The translations under genes and the position numbers were made by a program. From assembly GCF_009731465.1 (NCBI RefSeq), contig NZ_AP021887.1, positions 800,001-864,000 on the forward strand: DNA of 64,000 nucleotides, in the 5' to 3' direction. Positions 37,172-47,592 of this stretch are shown piece after piece. Below the pieces are notes generated by a model. That model was given only the letters and a program-made list of their open reading frames with translations. It did no database searches and had not been told where the DNA came from. This stretch comes from Streptococcus sp. 116-D4 (lineage in GTDB: Bacteria; Bacillota; Bacilli; Lactobacillales; Streptococcaceae). The first letter of the stretch is position 1. Every line of letters begins with the position of its first letter.

Positions 37172-38058
37172 AACAAGATCAACTAAAGGCCTGGCAACCA
37201 GTCCAGTTTGACCGCTTTGTCCGTATCCTAGAACAAGACCAACTCAATCACGCCTATCTCTTTTCAGGTTTCTTTGGGAGCTTGGAAATGGTGCAATTTT
37301 TAGCTAAGAGCCTCTTTTGTACAGATAAAGTAGGTGTTTTACCATGTGAGAAATGCCGAAATTGTAAGCTGATTGAACAAGACGAATTTCCCGATATCAC
37401 TTTGATTAAGCCAGTCAATCAGGTCATTAAGACAGAACGCATCCGGGAATTGGTAGGTCAGTTTTCCCAAACAGGGATTGAAAATCAGCAACAGGTCTTT
37501 ATTATCGAGCAAGCTGAGAAAATGCATCCCAACGCAGCTAACTCTCTGCTTAAGGTCATCGAGGAACCTCAGAGTGAAGTTTATATTTTCTTCTTGACCA
37601 GCGATGAGGAAAAGATTTTACCGACAATCCGAAGTCGGACCCAGGTTTTCCACTTTAAAAAGCAAGAAGAGAAGCTCACTTTGCTCTTAGAACAAATGGG
37701 ACTGGTTAAGAAAAAAGCGACTCTTTTAGCTCAGTTCGCCCAATCGCGCGCTGAAGCAGAAAAGTTAGCCAATCAGGCAAGTTTTTGGACCTCGGTCGAT
37801 GAAAGTGAACGACTGCTGACTTGGTTAGTAGCTAAGAAAAAAGAAAGTTATTTGCAAGTTGCTAAACTAGCTAGCTTGGCAGATGATAAGGAAAAACAAG
37901 ATCAGGTTTTGCGGATTCTTGAAGTCCTCTGTGGGCAGAACCTTCTGCAAGCAAGAGTTCAGATAATTCTACAAGATTTACTAGAAGCTAGAAAAATGTG
38001 GCTGGCTAATGTCAGCTTTCAAAATACCATGGAATATCTGGTTTTGAAAGAAATATAA
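37168..38058 (+). CDS. holB: DNA polymerase III subunit delta'
   Basis: A 296-residue clamp-loader subunit, an AAA+ protein without a functional P-loop ([11 protein letters not shown]). A zinc-binding Cys cluster (CEKCRNC) is near residue 60, and [13 protein letters not shown] is the conserved segment. It works with DnaX, also in this window. Confidence 0.93.
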   Translation: MKQDQLKAWQPVQFDRFVRILEQDQLNHAYLFSGFFGSLEMVQFLAKSLFCTDKVGVLPCEKCRNCKLIEQDEFPDITLIKPVNQVIKTERIRELVGQFSQTGIENQQQVFIIEQAEKMHPNAANSLLKVIEEPQSEVYIFFLTSDEEKILPTIRSRTQVFHFKKQEEKLTLLLEQMGLVKKKATLLAQFAQSRAEAEKLANQASFWTSVDESERLLTWLVAKKKESYLQVAKLASLADDKEKQDQVLRILEVLCGQNLLQARVQIILQDLLEARKMWLANVSFQNTMEYLVLKEI

Positions 38059-38097
38059 ACTCAAAAATGAATGATAAAGAAAGGAAAGGGCTGTTTT

Positions 38098-38415
38098 ATG
38101 GACAAAAAAGAATTATTTGACGCGCTGGATGATTTTTCCCAACAGTTATTGGTAACCTTAGCCGATGTGGAAGCCATCAAGAAAAATCTCAAGAGTCTAG
38201 TAGAAGAAAATACAGCTCTTCGTTTGGAAAATAGTAAGTTGCGCGAACGCTTGGGTGAGGTGGAAGCAGATGCTCCCGTCAAGGCTAAGCATGTTCGTGA
38301 AAGTATTCGTCGCATTTACCGTGATGGATTTCACGTTTGTAATGATTTTTATGGACAACGTCGAGAGCAGGACGAGGAATGTATGTTCTGTGACGAGTTG
38401 TTATACAGGGAGTAG
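38098..38415 (+). CDS. yabA: Replication initiation control protein YabA
   Basis: A 105-residue protein with an N-terminal coiled coil (about residues 1-60, with heptad-like LxxLxxxLxxLVEENxxLRLEN) and a C-terminal zinc site ([20 protein letters not shown]; one His and three Cys). YabA binds DnaA and the sliding clamp and limits initiation. I chose [10 protein letters not shown] at 38098 (ribosome site aaagg) over an upstream ATG. Confidence 0.94.
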   Translation: MDKKELFDALDDFSQQLLVTLADVEAIKKNLKSLVEENTALRLENSKLRERLGEVEADAPVKAKHVRESIRRIYRDGFHVCNDFYGQRREQDEECMFCDELLYRE

Positions 38416-38417
38416 GC

Positions 38418-39296
38418 ATGCAAATTCAAAAAAGTTTTAAAGGGCAGTCTCCCTATGGCAAGCTGTATCTAGTGGCAACGCCGATTGGCAATCTAGATGA
38501 TATGACATTTCGAGCTATTCAGACTTTGAAAGAAGTAGACTGGATTGCTGCTGAGGATACGCGCAATACAGGGCTTTTACTCAAGCATTTTGACATTTCC
38601 ACCAAGCAGATCAGTTTTCATGAGCACAATGCCAAGGAAAAAATTCCTGATTTGATTGGTTTCCTGAAAGCAGGGCAAAATATTGCTCAGGTTTCTGATG
38701 CGGGTCTGCCTAGCATCTCAGACCCTGGTCATGATTTGGTCAAGGTAGCGATTGAGGAAGATATTGCCGTTGTCACAATTCCAGGTGCCTCTGCTGGGAT
38801 TTCTGCCTTGATTGCCAGTGGTCTAGCACCACAGCCACATATCTTTTACGGCTTTTTACCAAGAAAATCAGGCCAGCAAAAGCAATTTTTTAATTTGAAA
38901 AAAGACTATCCTGAAACACAGATTTTCTATGAATCGCCTCACCGTGTGGCAGATACGTTAGAAAATATGCTAGACGTCTATGGTGACCGCTCGGTCGTCT
39001 TGGTCAGGGAATTGACCAAAATTTATGAAGAATACCAAAGAGGTACCATTTCTGAATTGCTGGCAAGCATCGCTGAGACGCCACTCAAGGGTGAGTGTCT
39101 TCTCATCGTTGAAGGTGCCAGTCAGGATGTGGAGGAAAAAAATGAGGAAGACTTGTTTTTAGAAATCCAAGCCCGCATCCAGCAAGGCATGAAGAAAAAT
39201 CAAGCTATCAAGGAAGTTGCTAAGTTTTACCAGTGGAATAAAAGCCAGCTCTACGCTGCCTACCATGATTGGGATGAACATCAGGAAAACAACTAG
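38418..39296 (+). CDS. rsmI: 16S rRNA 2'-O-ribose C1402 methyltransferase
   Basis: A 292-residue tetrapyrrole-methylase-fold protein (UPF0011). The YLVATPIGNLDD and AAEDTRNTG motifs are the family signatures. It uses S-adenosylmethionine to methylate C1402 in 16S rRNA helix 44. It starts 2 nt after yabA, so it is surely co-transcribed with it. Confidence 0.96.
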   Translation: MQIQKSFKGQSPYGKLYLVATPIGNLDDMTFRAIQTLKEVDWIAAEDTRNTGLLLKHFDISTKQISFHEHNAKEKIPDLIGFLKAGQNIAQVSDAGLPSISDPGHDLVKVAIEEDIAVVTIPGASAGISALIASGLAPQPHIFYGFLPRKSGQQKQFFNLKKDYPETQIFYESPHRVADTLENMLDVYGDRSVVLVRELTKIYEEYQRGTISELLASIAETPLKGECLLIVEGASQDVEEKNEEDLFLEIQARIQQGMKKNQAIKEVAKFYQWNKSQLYAAYHDWDEHQENN

Positions 39297-39299
39297 ACA

Positions 39300-39327
39300 G
39301 GGAAGTTTGCCTTCTTCCCTTTTTTTG
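39300..39327 (+). terminator. Rho-independent terminator after rsmI
   Basis: gggaag/cttccc stem followed by a T run. Confidence 0.8.
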
Positions 39328-39430
39328 TTATACTAGTAGAAGAAAAAATTAGAAAGATTTGTGGGTGTCAAATAGTCTAGTAGCTTATTTTGATATGGAC
39401 TTAGGTCTCACCCAAAGAGGTATTAGTGTC

Positions 39431-40765
39431 GTGTCTCAATCTTATATCAATGTTATCGGTGCTGGTTTGGCAGGTTCTGAAGCAGCCTACCAAATTGCAG
39501 AACGTGGTATTCCAGTTAAACTTTATGAAATGCGTGGTGTCAAGTCAACACCCCAACACAAAACAGATAATTTTGCTGAATTAGTTTGTTCCAATTCTCT
39601 TCGTGGGGATGCTCTGACAAATGCAGTTGGTCTTCTCAAGGAAGAAATGCGTCGCTTGGGTTCTGTTATCTTGGAATCTGCTGAGGCTACACGTGTTCCT
39701 GCAGGTGGTGCGCTTGCGGTGGACCGTGATGGTTTCTCCCAAATGGTGACCGAAAAAGTTGCCAACCATCCTTTGATTGAAGTGGTTCGTGATGAAATTA
39801 CAGCATTGCCGACAGATGTTATTACAGTTGTGGCGACTGGTCCTTTGACCAGCGATGCCCTAGCTGAGAAGATTCATGCCCTTAATGATGGCGATGGTTT
39901 CTATTTCTACGATGCGGCGGCGCCTATTATCGATGTCAACACAATCGATATGAGCAAGGTCTATCTCAAGTCTCGTTATGATAAGGGAGAAGCGGCTTAT
40001 CTCAACGCGCCCATGACCAAGCAAGAGTTTATGGATTTCCATGAAGCCTTGGTCAATGCGGAAGAAGCACCGCTCAATTCTTTTGAAAAAGAAAAGTATT
40101 TTGAAGGCTGTATGCCTATCGAAGTCATGGCTAAACGTGGCATTAAAACCATGCTTTATGGTCCGATGAAACCAGTCGGCCTTGAGTATCCAGACGATTA
40201 CACAGGTCCTCGTGACGGAGAATTTAAAACACCTTATGCGGTTGTGCAACTTCGTCAGGATAATGCAGCTGGTAGCCTATACAATATCGTTGGTTTCCAA
40301 ACTCACCTTAAATGGGGAGAACAAAAGCGTGTCTTCCAAATGATTCCAGGTCTTGAGAATGCTGAGTTTGTTCGCTATGGTGTCATGCACCGCAATTCTT
40401 ACATGGATTCACCAAATCTTCTCGAGCAAACATACCGTTCTAAGAAACAGCCAAATCTTTTCTTTGCTGGTCAGATGACAGGAGTAGAGGGTTACGTTGA
40501 GTCAGCAGCTTCAGGATTGGTTGCTGGAATAAATGCTGCTCGTCTTTTCAAGGGAGAAAGCGAGGCTATTTTCCCAGAGACAACAGCTATCGGAAGTTTA
40601 GCTCATTATATCACTCATGCTGATAGCAATCATTTCCAACCAATGAATGTCAACTTTGGAATCATCAAGGAGTTGGAAGGCGAGCGCATCCGTGATAAGA
40701 AGGCTCGTTATGAAAAAATTGCAGAGCGTGCCCTTAGCGACTTAGAGGAATTTTTGACTGTCTAA
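39431..40765 (+). CDS. trmFO: Folate/FAD-dependent tRNA m5U54 methyltransferase TrmFO
   Basis: A 444-residue flavoprotein that makes m5U54 in tRNAs using methylene-tetrahydrofolate. The N-terminal FAD motif is [15 protein letters not shown], and [21 protein letters not shown] is family-specific. I chose the GTG at 39431 ([11 protein letters not shown]) because agaggt lies 9 nt upstream and it gives the family length; an upstream frame starting at 39359 would add 24 residues unlike any family N terminus. Confidence 0.95.
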   Translation: MSQSYINVIGAGLAGSEAAYQIAERGIPVKLYEMRGVKSTPQHKTDNFAELVCSNSLRGDALTNAVGLLKEEMRRLGSVILESAEATRVPAGGALAVDRDGFSQMVTEKVANHPLIEVVRDEITALPTDVITVVATGPLTSDALAEKIHALNDGDGFYFYDAAAPIIDVNTIDMSKVYLKSRYDKGEAAYLNAPMTKQEFMDFHEALVNAEEAPLNSFEKEKYFEGCMPIEVMAKRGIKTMLYGPMKPVGLEYPDDYTGPRDGEFKTPYAVVQLRQDNAAGSLYNIVGFQTHLKWGEQKRVFQMIPGLENAEFVRYGVMHRNSYMDSPNLLEQTYRSKKQPNLFFAGQMTGVEGYVESAASGLVAGINAARLFKGESEAIFPETTAIGSLAHYITHADSNHFQPMNVNFGIIKELEGERIRDKKARYEKIAERALSDLEEFLTV

Positions 40766-40848
40766 TTTTTTTGAAAGAATTGCTCATGATACTATAAAAA
40801 TCTTAGAAATTGTGATAAAATAGGTAGGATAAAAGAAGGAGAGTGAAA

Positions 40849-41586
40849 ATGGCGAATCCCAAGTATAAACGTATTTTAATCAAGTTATCAGGTGAAGCCC
40901 TTGCCGGTGAACGTGGCGTAGGGATTGATATCCAAACAGTTCAAACAATCGCAAGAGAGATTCAAGAAGTTCATAGCTTAGGTATCGAAATTGCCCTTGT
41001 TATCGGTGGAGGAAATCTCTGGCGTGGTGAACCTGCTGCAGAAGCAGGAATGGACCGCGTTCAGGCAGATTACACAGGAATGCTTGGGACTGTTATGAAT
41101 GCTCTTGTGATGGCAGATTCATTGCAACAGGTTGGGGTTGATACGCGTGTACAAACTGCCATTGCTATGCAACAAGTGGCAGAGCCTTATGTACGTGGAC
41201 GTGCCCTTCGCCACCTTGAAAAAGGCCGTATCGTTATCTTTGGTGCGGGAATTGGTTCACCATACTTCTCAACAGATACAACTGCGGCCCTTCGTGCGGC
41301 TGAAATCGAAGCGGATGCCATTCTTATGGCTAAAAATGGGGTTGATGGTGTCTACAATGCGGATCCTAAGAAAGACAAGACAGCCGTTAAGTTTGAAGAA
41401 TTGACCCACCGTGATGTCATTAGCAAAGGGCTTCGTATCATGGACTCAACAGCTTCTACACTTTCAATGGATAATGATATTGACTTGGTAGTTTTCAACA
41501 TGAACCAACCAGGAAATATTAAACGTGTTGTATTTGGTGAAAATATCGGAACTACAGTTTCAAATAATATTGAAGAAAAGGAATAA
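40849..41586 (+). CDS. pyrH: UMP kinase
   Basis: A 245-residue amino-acid-kinase-family hexameric enzyme converting UMP to [17 protein letters not shown] and [10 protein letters not shown] are the signature regions; [14 protein letters not shown] follows. The start [10 protein letters not shown] is preceded by aaggagag. It is 9 nt before frr, the usual pyrH-frr pair. Confidence 0.97.
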   Translation: MANPKYKRILIKLSGEALAGERGVGIDIQTVQTIAREIQEVHSLGIEIALVIGGGNLWRGEPAAEAGMDRVQADYTGMLGTVMNALVMADSLQQVGVDTRVQTAIAMQQVAEPYVRGRALRHLEKGRIVIFGAGIGSPYFSTDTTAALRAAEIEADAILMAKNGVDGVYNADPKKDKTAVKFEELTHRDVISKGLRIMDSTASTLSMDNDIDLVVFNMNQPGNIKRVVFGENIGTTVSNNIEEKE

Positions 41587-41595
41587 GAAATCATT

Positions 41596-42153
41596 ATGAC
41601 AAACGCAATCGTAGAAAAAGCAAAAGAGAGAATGACCCAGTCTCACCACTCACTTGCTCGTGAGTTTGGAAGTATTCGTGCTGGCCGTGCTAATGCTAGC
41701 TTGCTTGACCGCATCCACGTTGAGTACTATGGTGTTGAAACACCACTTAACCAAATTGCTTCTATCACAATCCCAGAAGCGCGTGTTTTGTTGGTAACAC
41801 CATTTGACAAGTCTTCATTGAAAGACATCGAACGTGCCTTGAACGCTTCTGATCTTGGTATCACACCAGCTAACGATGGTTCTGTGATTCGCTTGGTGAT
41901 CCCAGCTCTTACAGAAGAAACTCGTCGTGACCTTGCTAAAGAAGTGAAGAAGGTCGGTGAGAATGCTAAAGTAGCTATCCGTAATATCCGTCGTGATGCT
42001 ATGGACGAAGCCAAGAAACAAGAAAAAGCTAAAGAAATCACTGAAGACGAATTGAAGGCTCTTGAAAAAGATATTCAAAAAGTAACAGACGATGCTGTTA
42101 AACACATCGACGACATGACTGCCAACAAAGAGAAAGAACTTTTGGAAGTCTAA
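41596..42153 (+). CDS. frr: Ribosome recycling factor
   Basis: A 185-residue protein that, with EF-G, splits the post-termination ribosome. [17 protein letters not shown] and [15 protein letters not shown] are family hallmarks of its three-helix domain I. It is co-transcribed with pyrH. A hairpin follows before cvfB. Confidence 0.98.
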   Translation: MTNAIVEKAKERMTQSHHSLAREFGSIRAGRANASLLDRIHVEYYGVETPLNQIASITIPEARVLLVTPFDKSSLKDIERALNASDLGITPANDGSVIRLVIPALTEETRRDLAKEVKKVGENAKVAIRNIRRDAMDEAKKQEKAKEITEDELKALEKDIQKVTDDAVKHIDDMTANKEKELLEV

Positions 42154-42161
42154 AAATAAAC

Positions 42162-42197
42162 AGAAAAACTCAGTTGGCATTGCTGGCTGAGTTTTAT
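42162..42197 (+). terminator. Hairpin between frr and cvfB
   Basis: Stem aaactcag/ctgagttt with a 15-nt loop and T-rich 3' side. It may attenuate rather than stop read-through into cvfB, which starts 16 nt later. Confidence 0.65.
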
Positions 42198-42212
42198 TCG
42201 AAAGAAGGAAAT

Positions 42213-43067
42213 ATGAATACAAATCTTGCAAGTTTTATCGTTGGACTCATCATCGATGAAAACGACCGTTTTTACTTTGTGCAAAAGGATGGCCAAACCT
42301 ATGCTCTTGCTAAGGAAGAAGGTCAACATACAGTAGGGGATACGGTCAAAGGTTTTGCCTATACGGACATGAAGCAAAAACTCCGCCTGACAACCTTAGA
42401 AGTGACTGCCACTCAGAACCAATTTGGTTGGGGAACTGTAACGGAAGTTCGTAAGGACTTGGGTGTCTTTATAGATACAGGTCTACCTGATAAAGAAATC
42501 GTTGTGTCACTCGATATCCTCCCTGAGCTCAAGGAACTCTGGCCTAAGAAGGGCGATCAACTCTACATCCGTCTTGAAGTGGACAAGAAGGACCGTATCT
42601 GGGGCCTCTTGGCTTATCAAGAAGACTTCCAACGTCTGGCTCGTCCTGCCTACAATAACATGCAGAATCAAAATTGGCCAGCCATTGTTTACCGCCTCAA
42701 GCTGTCAGGGACCTTTGTTTACCTGCCAGAAAACAACATGCTTGGCTTTATCCATCCTAGCGAGCGTTATGCAGAGCCACGTTTGGGGCAAGTATTAGAT
42801 GCGCGTGTCATTGGTTTCCGTGAAGTGGACCGCACTCTGAACCTCTCCCTCAAACCACGTTCTTTTGAAATGTTGGAAAATGATGCTCAGATGATTTTGA
42901 CTTACTTGGAAAGCAATGGAGGTTTCATGACCTTAAATGATAAGTCATCTCCAGAAGACATCAAAGCAACCTTTGGCATTTCTAAAGGTCAGTTCAAGAA
43001 AGCACTTGGTGGTTTAATGAAAGCTGGAAAAATCAAACAAGACCAGTTTGGTACAGAGTTGATTTAG
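42213..43067 (+). CDS. cvfB: S1-domain RNA-binding protein CvfB
   Basis: A 284-residue protein with S1-like repeats and a C-terminal winged helix (SPEDIKATFGISKGQFKKALGGLMKAGKI). It resembles CvfB, an RNA-binding virulence regulator first described in S. aureus. I chose MNTNLASF at 42213 (ribosome site aaggaaat) over an upstream frame start. It is 11 nt before the GrpB-like gene. Confidence 0.88.
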   Translation: MNTNLASFIVGLIIDENDRFYFVQKDGQTYALAKEEGQHTVGDTVKGFAYTDMKQKLRLTTLEVTATQNQFGWGTVTEVRKDLGVFIDTGLPDKEIVVSLDILPELKELWPKKGDQLYIRLEVDKKDRIWGLLAYQEDFQRLARPAYNNMQNQNWPAIVYRLKLSGTFVYLPENNMLGFIHPSERYAEPRLGQVLDARVIGFREVDRTLNLSLKPRSFEMLENDAQMILTYLESNGGFMTLNDKSSPEDIKATFGISKGQFKKALGGLMKAGKIKQDQFGTELI

Positions 43068-43078
43068 GTCTTATAGAC

Positions 43079-43636
43079 ATGATAAAGAAACTTGAAGAAA
43101 TGAGTTTAGAGGAACTCTGGCAACTTTTTCCTATTTTTCTAGTAGAGCACAAGTCAGAGTGGAAAGACTGGTATGAATCGGAAAAAGCAAATCTGAAAAT
43201 AATATTGGGTGCAAATGTTATTAAAAGAATAGAACATATCGGTAGCACTGCTATCCCTAATATTTGGGCCAAAAATATCGTTGATATTCTGCTAGAAGTA
43301 GGTAGAATAGAGGATTTAGCAAGAGTTAGGGATTTATTGGTGAAGAATGGGTGGCTAGTGATGTCGGAGAGTCCTAACAGGATTTCGCTAAATAAAGGAT
43401 ATACAGATCAGGGATTTGCTGAGAAAGTTTTTCATTTACATTTGCGAATGACGGGAGATCATGACGAGATTTATTTTAGAGATTATCTCTGCCAGCATCC
43501 AGATATCGCCCAAGCGTATCAGGAATTAAAACTCAGTTTGTGGAAACAATTTGAACACAATCGAGACGCCTATACAGATGCGAAAACGGATTTTATAAAC
43601 CACTATGTGTCAGAGGCTAAGTCCAGTAATTTTTAA
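43079..43636 (+). CDS. GrpB-like nucleotidyltransferase (UPF0157)
   Basis: A 185-residue protein of the GrpB/UPF0157 family with a nucleotidyltransferase-like fold: IEHIGSTAIPNIWAKNIVDILLEV contains the GS and D-x-x-x patterns. Function is not established; some members add CoA-linked or glutamate-related groups. No ribosome site stronger than weak purines is visible, so it may depend on translation of cvfB 11 nt upstream. Confidence 0.8.
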   Translation: MIKKLEEMSLEELWQLFPIFLVEHKSEWKDWYESEKANLKIILGANVIKRIEHIGSTAIPNIWAKNIVDILLEVGRIEDLARVRDLLVKNGWLVMSESPNRISLNKGYTDQGFAEKVFHLHLRMTGDHDEIYFRDYLCQHPDIAQAYQELKLSLWKQFEHNRDAYTDAKTDFINHYVSEAKSSNF

Positions 43637-43681
43637 AAATCAGAAAAGTTTCATCAAAAAAAGTCTTGATAGGAGAAAGAA

Positions 43682-43897
43682 TTGAGAAAATCATTTTATA
43701 CTTGGCTCATGACCGAGCGCAATCCTAAAAGCAATAGTCCCAAAGCGATTTTAGCGGATCTTGCCTTTGAGGAGTCTGCCTTTCCAAAACACACAGATGA
43801 TTTTGATGAGGTGAGTCGCTTTTTGGAGGAACATGCCAGTTTCTCTTTTAACTTAGGAGATTTTGACGCCATCTGGCAAGAATACTTAGAACACTAG
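43682..43897 (+). CDS. YozE family (UPF0346) small protein
   Basis: A 71-residue acidic protein starting with TTG at 43682 behind the ribosome site aggagaaag. [34 protein letters not shown] is the YozE SAM-like domain signature. Function unknown; it is present in most streptococci in this neighbourhood. It is followed by the phoH promoter. Confidence 0.85.
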   Translation: MRKSFYTWLMTERNPKSNSPKAILADLAFEESAFPKHTDDFDEVSRFLEEHASFSFNLGDFDAIWQEYLEH

Positions 43898-43981
43898 CAT
43901 GATTCACTGGGTTTGGGCTAGTAATTTCTCCATCCCTTTGCTATAATAAAAAGAAATAAAAGGATTAGAGAGGTTCTTTAT

Positions 43982-44956
43982 TTGAAGGAACATTCAATAG
44001 ACATTCAACTGAGTCATCCAGATGACTTATTTCATCTTTTTGGTTCCAATGAGCGCCATCTTCGTTTGATGGAAGAAGAGCTTGATGTGGTGATTCATGC
44101 TCGTACGGAGATTGTGCAGGTTTTGGGAGAAGAGGCTGCCTGTGAGGAAGCCCGCCAAGTTATCCAGGCTTTGATGGTCTTGGTCAATCGTGGGATGACC
44201 GTTGGTACACCAGATGTGGTGACAGCCATTACAATGGTTAAGAATAATGAAATCGATAAGTTTGTCGCTCTTTACGAAGAAGAAATTATCAAGGATAATA
44301 CAGGTAAGCCCATCCGTGTCAAAACCTTGGGTCAAAAGCTCTATGTGGATAGTGTCAAACAGCATGATGTGACCTTTGGAATTGGGCCAGCAGGGACAGG
44401 GAAGACCTTTCTTGCAGTGACCTTGGCGGTTACTGCCCTTAAACGTGGGCAGGTTAAGCGAATTATCCTAACTCGTCCAGCGGTGGAAGCAGGAGAGAGT
44501 CTAGGATTTCTTCCGGGTGATCTCAAGGAGAAGGTGGATCCTTACCTTCGACCTGTTTACGATGCCTTGTATCAGATTCTGGGCAAAGACCAAACGACTC
44601 GTCTTATGGAGCGTGAGATTATCGAAATTGCGCCCCTTGCTTACATGCGTGGTCGGACCTTGGACGATGCTTTTGTCATTCTCGATGAGGCACAAAATAC
44701 GACCATCATGCAGATGAAGATGTTTCTGACTCGTTTAGGATTTAATTCGAAGATGATTGTCAATGGAGATATCAGTCAGATTGACCTGCCACGTAATGTC
44801 AAGTCGGGTTTGATTGATGCCCAAGAAAAGCTCAAGAACATTCACCAAATCGACTTTGTTCATTTTTCAGCTAAGGATGTGGTTCGTCATCCAGTTGTCG
44901 CTCAGATTATCCGAGCTTATGAACCAACTCCAGTTAAGGTTGAAGAAAGTGAATAA
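43982..44956 (+). CDS. phoH: PhoH-like ATPase
   Basis: A 324-residue P-loop ATPase of the PhoH/PhoL family, linked to RNA metabolism. Walker A is GPAGTGKTF, Walker B is VILDEAQN and the C-terminal third is family-typical (NGDISQIDLP). It starts with TTG at 43982 and is likely read from a promoter with tataat at about 43941. A terminator separates it from ald. Confidence 0.94.
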   Translation: MKEHSIDIQLSHPDDLFHLFGSNERHLRLMEEELDVVIHARTEIVQVLGEEAACEEARQVIQALMVLVNRGMTVGTPDVVTAITMVKNNEIDKFVALYEEEIIKDNTGKPIRVKTLGQKLYVDSVKQHDVTFGIGPAGTGKTFLAVTLAVTALKRGQVKRIILTRPAVEAGESLGFLPGDLKEKVDPYLRPVYDALYQILGKDQTTRLMEREIIEIAPLAYMRGRTLDDAFVILDEAQNTTIMQMKMFLTRLGFNSKMIVNGDISQIDLPRNVKSGLIDAQEKLKNIHQIDFVHFSAKDVVRHPVVAQIIRAYEPTPVKVEESE

Positions 44957-44970
44957 GAAACAGACTAGTA

Positions 44971-45006
44971 AAAAAAGAGCAGTTCAGATGTGAACCGCTC
45001 TTTTTA
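44971..45006. terminator. Bidirectional terminator between phoH and ald
   Basis: aaaagagc-agttca / tgaacc-gctctttt hairpin with A run and T run on opposite sides, between convergent genes. Confidence 0.88.
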
Positions 45007-45019
45007 TGAGTGTCTAGCT

Positions 45020-46132
45020 TTAAACAAGTTCGTCGATAGAAGTATGATCTTTATCGAGTCCTTGAGCAACTGGGAGGCTGGTCAAGTAACCTTGATAAGT
45101 GGTCACACCTTGACGCAAGCCCTCATCTTCAGCAATGGCTTGTGCAAATCCTTTGCCAGCCAAAGCTTCGATATAAGGAAGAGTGACATTGGTTAGGGCG
45201 ATGGTTGAAGTACGGGCAACCGCACCAGGGATATTGGCCACGGCATAGTGGAGAACGCCGTGTTTTTCATAGACAGGTTCATCGTGCGTTGTCACACGGT
45301 CAGCTGTCTCGATAACGCCACCTTGGTCAACGGCTACGTCAACGATGACAGAGCCTGGACGCATTTGTTCGACCATCTCATCAGTCACCAATTTCGGTGC
45401 TTTTGCACCAGGGATGAGAACCGCTCCAATCACCACATCCGCATCTCTCACACTTGCTTCAATGTTGAATGAATTAGACATAAGAGTTTGAATTTGGTTT
45501 CCAAAGACTTCTTCTAGAACTGAGAGACGTTTGGCACTGATATCTAAAATAGTCACTTGAGCACCGAGTCCAAGGGCAATGCGAGCAGCATGGGTCCCTA
45601 CGACACCACCACCGATGATGGTTACTTTTCCTTTTGGAACACCCGGCACACCACCTAGTAGGACACCAGAACCACCAGCCTGCTTAGTAAGGAAGTGAGC
45701 CCCGATTTGAACAGCCATACGACCTGCAACCTCACTCATAGGAACGAGGAGCGGTAGTTGTCCTTGATTATCACGGACTGTCTCATAAGCAACACCAGTT
45801 GTTTTAGCTGCAAGCATAGCATCTGCTAATTCTGGGGCAGCAGCCATGTGCAAGTAGGTGAAAAGGAGAAGATCATCGCGCAAATAACCGTATTCAGAAG
45901 CCAGTGGTTCTTTTACTTTGACCACTAATTCAGCAGCCCAGGCTTCAGCAGCAGTAGCGACAATCTCAGCTCCTTGCTTTTGATAGTTTGCATCAGTAAA
46001 TCCTGAACCAAGTCCAGCATTTGTTTCGATGAGGACACGATGTCCACCGTTGACTAAACTATGGACGCCAGCAGGAGTGAGAGCAACACGGTTTTCGTTA
46101 TTTTTAATTTCTTGTGGGATTCCGATTAACAT
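45020..46132 (-). CDS. ald: Alanine dehydrogenase
   Basis: A 370-residue NAD-dependent enzyme that interconverts alanine and pyruvate plus ammonia. The N-terminal [22 protein letters not shown], the catalytic-lysine region [12 protein letters not shown], and the NAD motif [14 protein letters not shown] are all intact. In S. pneumoniae TIGR4 I recall the gene as frameshifted; here it reads through. It is monocistronic on the minus strand. Confidence 0.95.
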   Translation of the reverse strand: MLIGIPQEIKNNENRVALTPAGVHSLVNGGHRVLIETNAGLGSGFTDANYQKQGAEIVATAAEAWAAELVVKVKEPLASEYGYLRDDLLLFTYLHMAAAPELADAMLAAKTTGVAYETVRDNQGQLPLLVPMSEVAGRMAVQIGAHFLTKQAGGSGVLLGGVPGVPKGKVTIIGGGVVGTHAARIALGLGAQVTILDISAKRLSVLEEVFGNQIQTLMSNSFNIEASVRDADVVIGAVLIPGAKAPKLVTDEMVEQMRPGSVIVDVAVDQGGVIETADRVTTHDEPVYEKHGVLHYAVANIPGAVARTSTIALTNVTLPYIEALAGKGFAQAIAEDEGLRQGVTTYQGYLTSLPVAQGLDKDHTSIDELV

Positions 46133-46305
46133 AGAGATAACCTACCTTTCAATTGACTAGATTGTTTTAGTTGTCACATTTCGGTTCATAAAACAAAAAT
46201 GTTATAACTTTATTGTATATGAAACCGCTTCAAAATTCAAGGAAAACTTGTAAATCTAATTCTTTTATGTTATTTTTTAAGCAACCTATTTTCGGAGGTG
46301 TCATT

Positions 46306-46875
46306 ATGGAATCACTATTTATCAAACTAGCCAAGCATCCAATTATCGAAACAGAACGCTTAGTGCTTAGACCTGTAACACTTGATGATGCAGAAGCTAT
46401 GTTTGAGTATGCTTCAAATAAAGAAAATACACGCTATACTTTTTCAACCAATCAAAGTTTAGAGGAAACCAAGAATAATATTGCCCAGTTTTATCTAGCC
46501 AATCCCTTGGGACGATGGGGTATTGAACTAAAAAATAGTGGAGAGTTTATTGGAACCATTGACTTGCACAAGATTGATCCTGTTCTTAAGAAGGCAGCCA
46601 TTGGTTACATTATCCATCAAAAATATTGGAATCAAGGTTTGACGACAGAAGCTAATCGTGCCGTGATTAAACTAGCCTTTGAAGAAATCGGAATGAATAA
46701 GTTGACAGCCCTTCACGATAAGGCTAATCCCGCGTCAGGAAAGGTCATGGAGAAATCAGGCATGTGCTTCTCTCACGAAGAACCATATGCTCGTATGGAC
46801 CAGCATGAAAAAGGCCGTATCGTGACACAAGTGCATTATGTCTTGACCAAGGAAGACTATTTTGCAAATAAATAA
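46306..46875 (+). CDS. GNAT-family N-acetyltransferase (RimJ/RimL type)
   Basis: A 189-residue acetyltransferase. IETERLVLRPVTLDDAEAMF at the start and IGYIIHQKYWNQGLTTEANRAVI, which holds the acetyl-CoA-binding region, identify the GNAT RimJ/RimL group. The start at 46306 (MESLFIKLAKH) has cggaggtg upstream. The acceptor (protein N terminus or small molecule) is unknown. It is followed by a terminator and the comEA cin-box. Confidence 0.88.
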   Translation: MESLFIKLAKHPIIETERLVLRPVTLDDAEAMFEYASNKENTRYTFSTNQSLEETKNNIAQFYLANPLGRWGIELKNSGEFIGTIDLHKIDPVLKKAAIGYIIHQKYWNQGLTTEANRAVIKLAFEEIGMNKLTALHDKANPASGKVMEKSGMCFSHEEPYARMDQHEKGRIVTQVHYVLTKEDYFANK

Positions 46876-46876
46876 G

Positions 46877-46906
46877 CAGTTGAGAAGAATTTTTCAACTG
46901 TTTTTT
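46877..46906 (+). terminator. Terminator after the GNAT gene
   Basis: cagttga/tcaactg stem followed by a T run. Confidence 0.8.
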
Positions 46907-46914
46907 CTTCCTCT

Positions 46915-46922
46915 TACGAATA
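46915..46922 (+). promoter_or_regulatory. cin-box (ComX/SigX promoter) of comEA-comEC
   Basis: tacgaata matches the streptococcal ComX-box consensus and follows a T-rich tract, 20 bp before comEA. It predicts late-competence expression driven by the alternative sigma factor ComX. Confidence 0.9.
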
Positions 46923-46941
46923 ATCTAAGAGAGGAGAAAAT

Positions 46942-47592
46942 ATGGAAGCAATTATCGAGAAAATCAAAGAGTATAAAATCATCGTCATTTGTACTAGTCT
47001 GGGCTTGCTTGTAAGCGGATTTTTCCTGCTAAAGCCAGCTCCACCAACACCTGTTAAGGAAAGGAATCTACAAGCAGAAGTCGCAGCTGTTTCCAAGGAT
47101 TCAGTGTCCGAAAAGGAAATGAAGAAGGAAGAAAAGGAAGAACCTATTGAACAAGATCTAATCACAGTAGATGTGAAAGGTGCTGTCAAATCACCAGGAA
47201 TTTATGATTTGCCAGTCGGTAGTCGGGTCAATGACGCTGTTCAGAAGGCTGGTGGCTTGACAGAGCAAGCAGACAGCAAGGGGCTCAATCTAGCTCAGAA
47301 AGTTAGTGACGAGGCTCTGGTTTACGTTCCATCTAAGGGAGAAGCAGCAGCTAGTCAACAGGCAGGTTCTGGAGCGCCTTCTTCAACAAGCAAGGACAAG
47401 AAGGTCAATCTCAACAAGGCCAATCTGGAAGAACTCAAGCAGGTCAAGGGGCTGGGAGGAAAACGAGCCCAGGATATTATCGACCATCGTGAAACAAATG
47501 GGCAATTCAAGTCGGTTGATGAACTCAAGAAGGTATCCGGCATTGGAGCCAAGACCATAGAAAAGTTAAAAGATTATGTTGCAGTGGATTAA
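46942..47592 (+). CDS. comEA: Competence DNA receptor ComEA
   Basis: A 216-residue membrane-anchored DNA-binding protein. A single N-terminal hydrophobic helix (residues ~13-31), a spacer rich in Lys/Glu, an SLBB domain (about 70-130) and two C-terminal helix-hairpin-helix motifs (NLNKANLEELKQVKGLGGKRAQDII ... VSGIGAKTIEKL) follow. It binds double-stranded DNA at the surface during transformation. It overlaps comEC by 17 nt. Confidence 0.96.
   Translation: MEAIIEKIKEYKIIVICTSLGLLVSGFFLLKPAPPTPVKERNLQAEVAAVSKDSVSEKEMKKEEKEEPIEQDLITVDVKGAVKSPGIYDLPVGSRVNDAVQKAGGLTEQADSKGLNLAQKVSDEALVYVPSKGEAAASQQAGSGAPSSTSKDKKVNLNKANLEELKQVKGLGGKRAQDIIDHRETNGQFKSVDELKKVSGIGAKTIEKLKDYVAVD

Noticed and set aside
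39523..40249. Minus-strand frames inside trmFO
   Set aside because: Low-complexity translations with no start signals, opposite a certain gene.
43079..43636. GrpB-like protein as part of a defence or toxin-antitoxin module
   Set aside because: It sits in a conserved housekeeping order after cvfB with no partner gene; nothing supports such a role.
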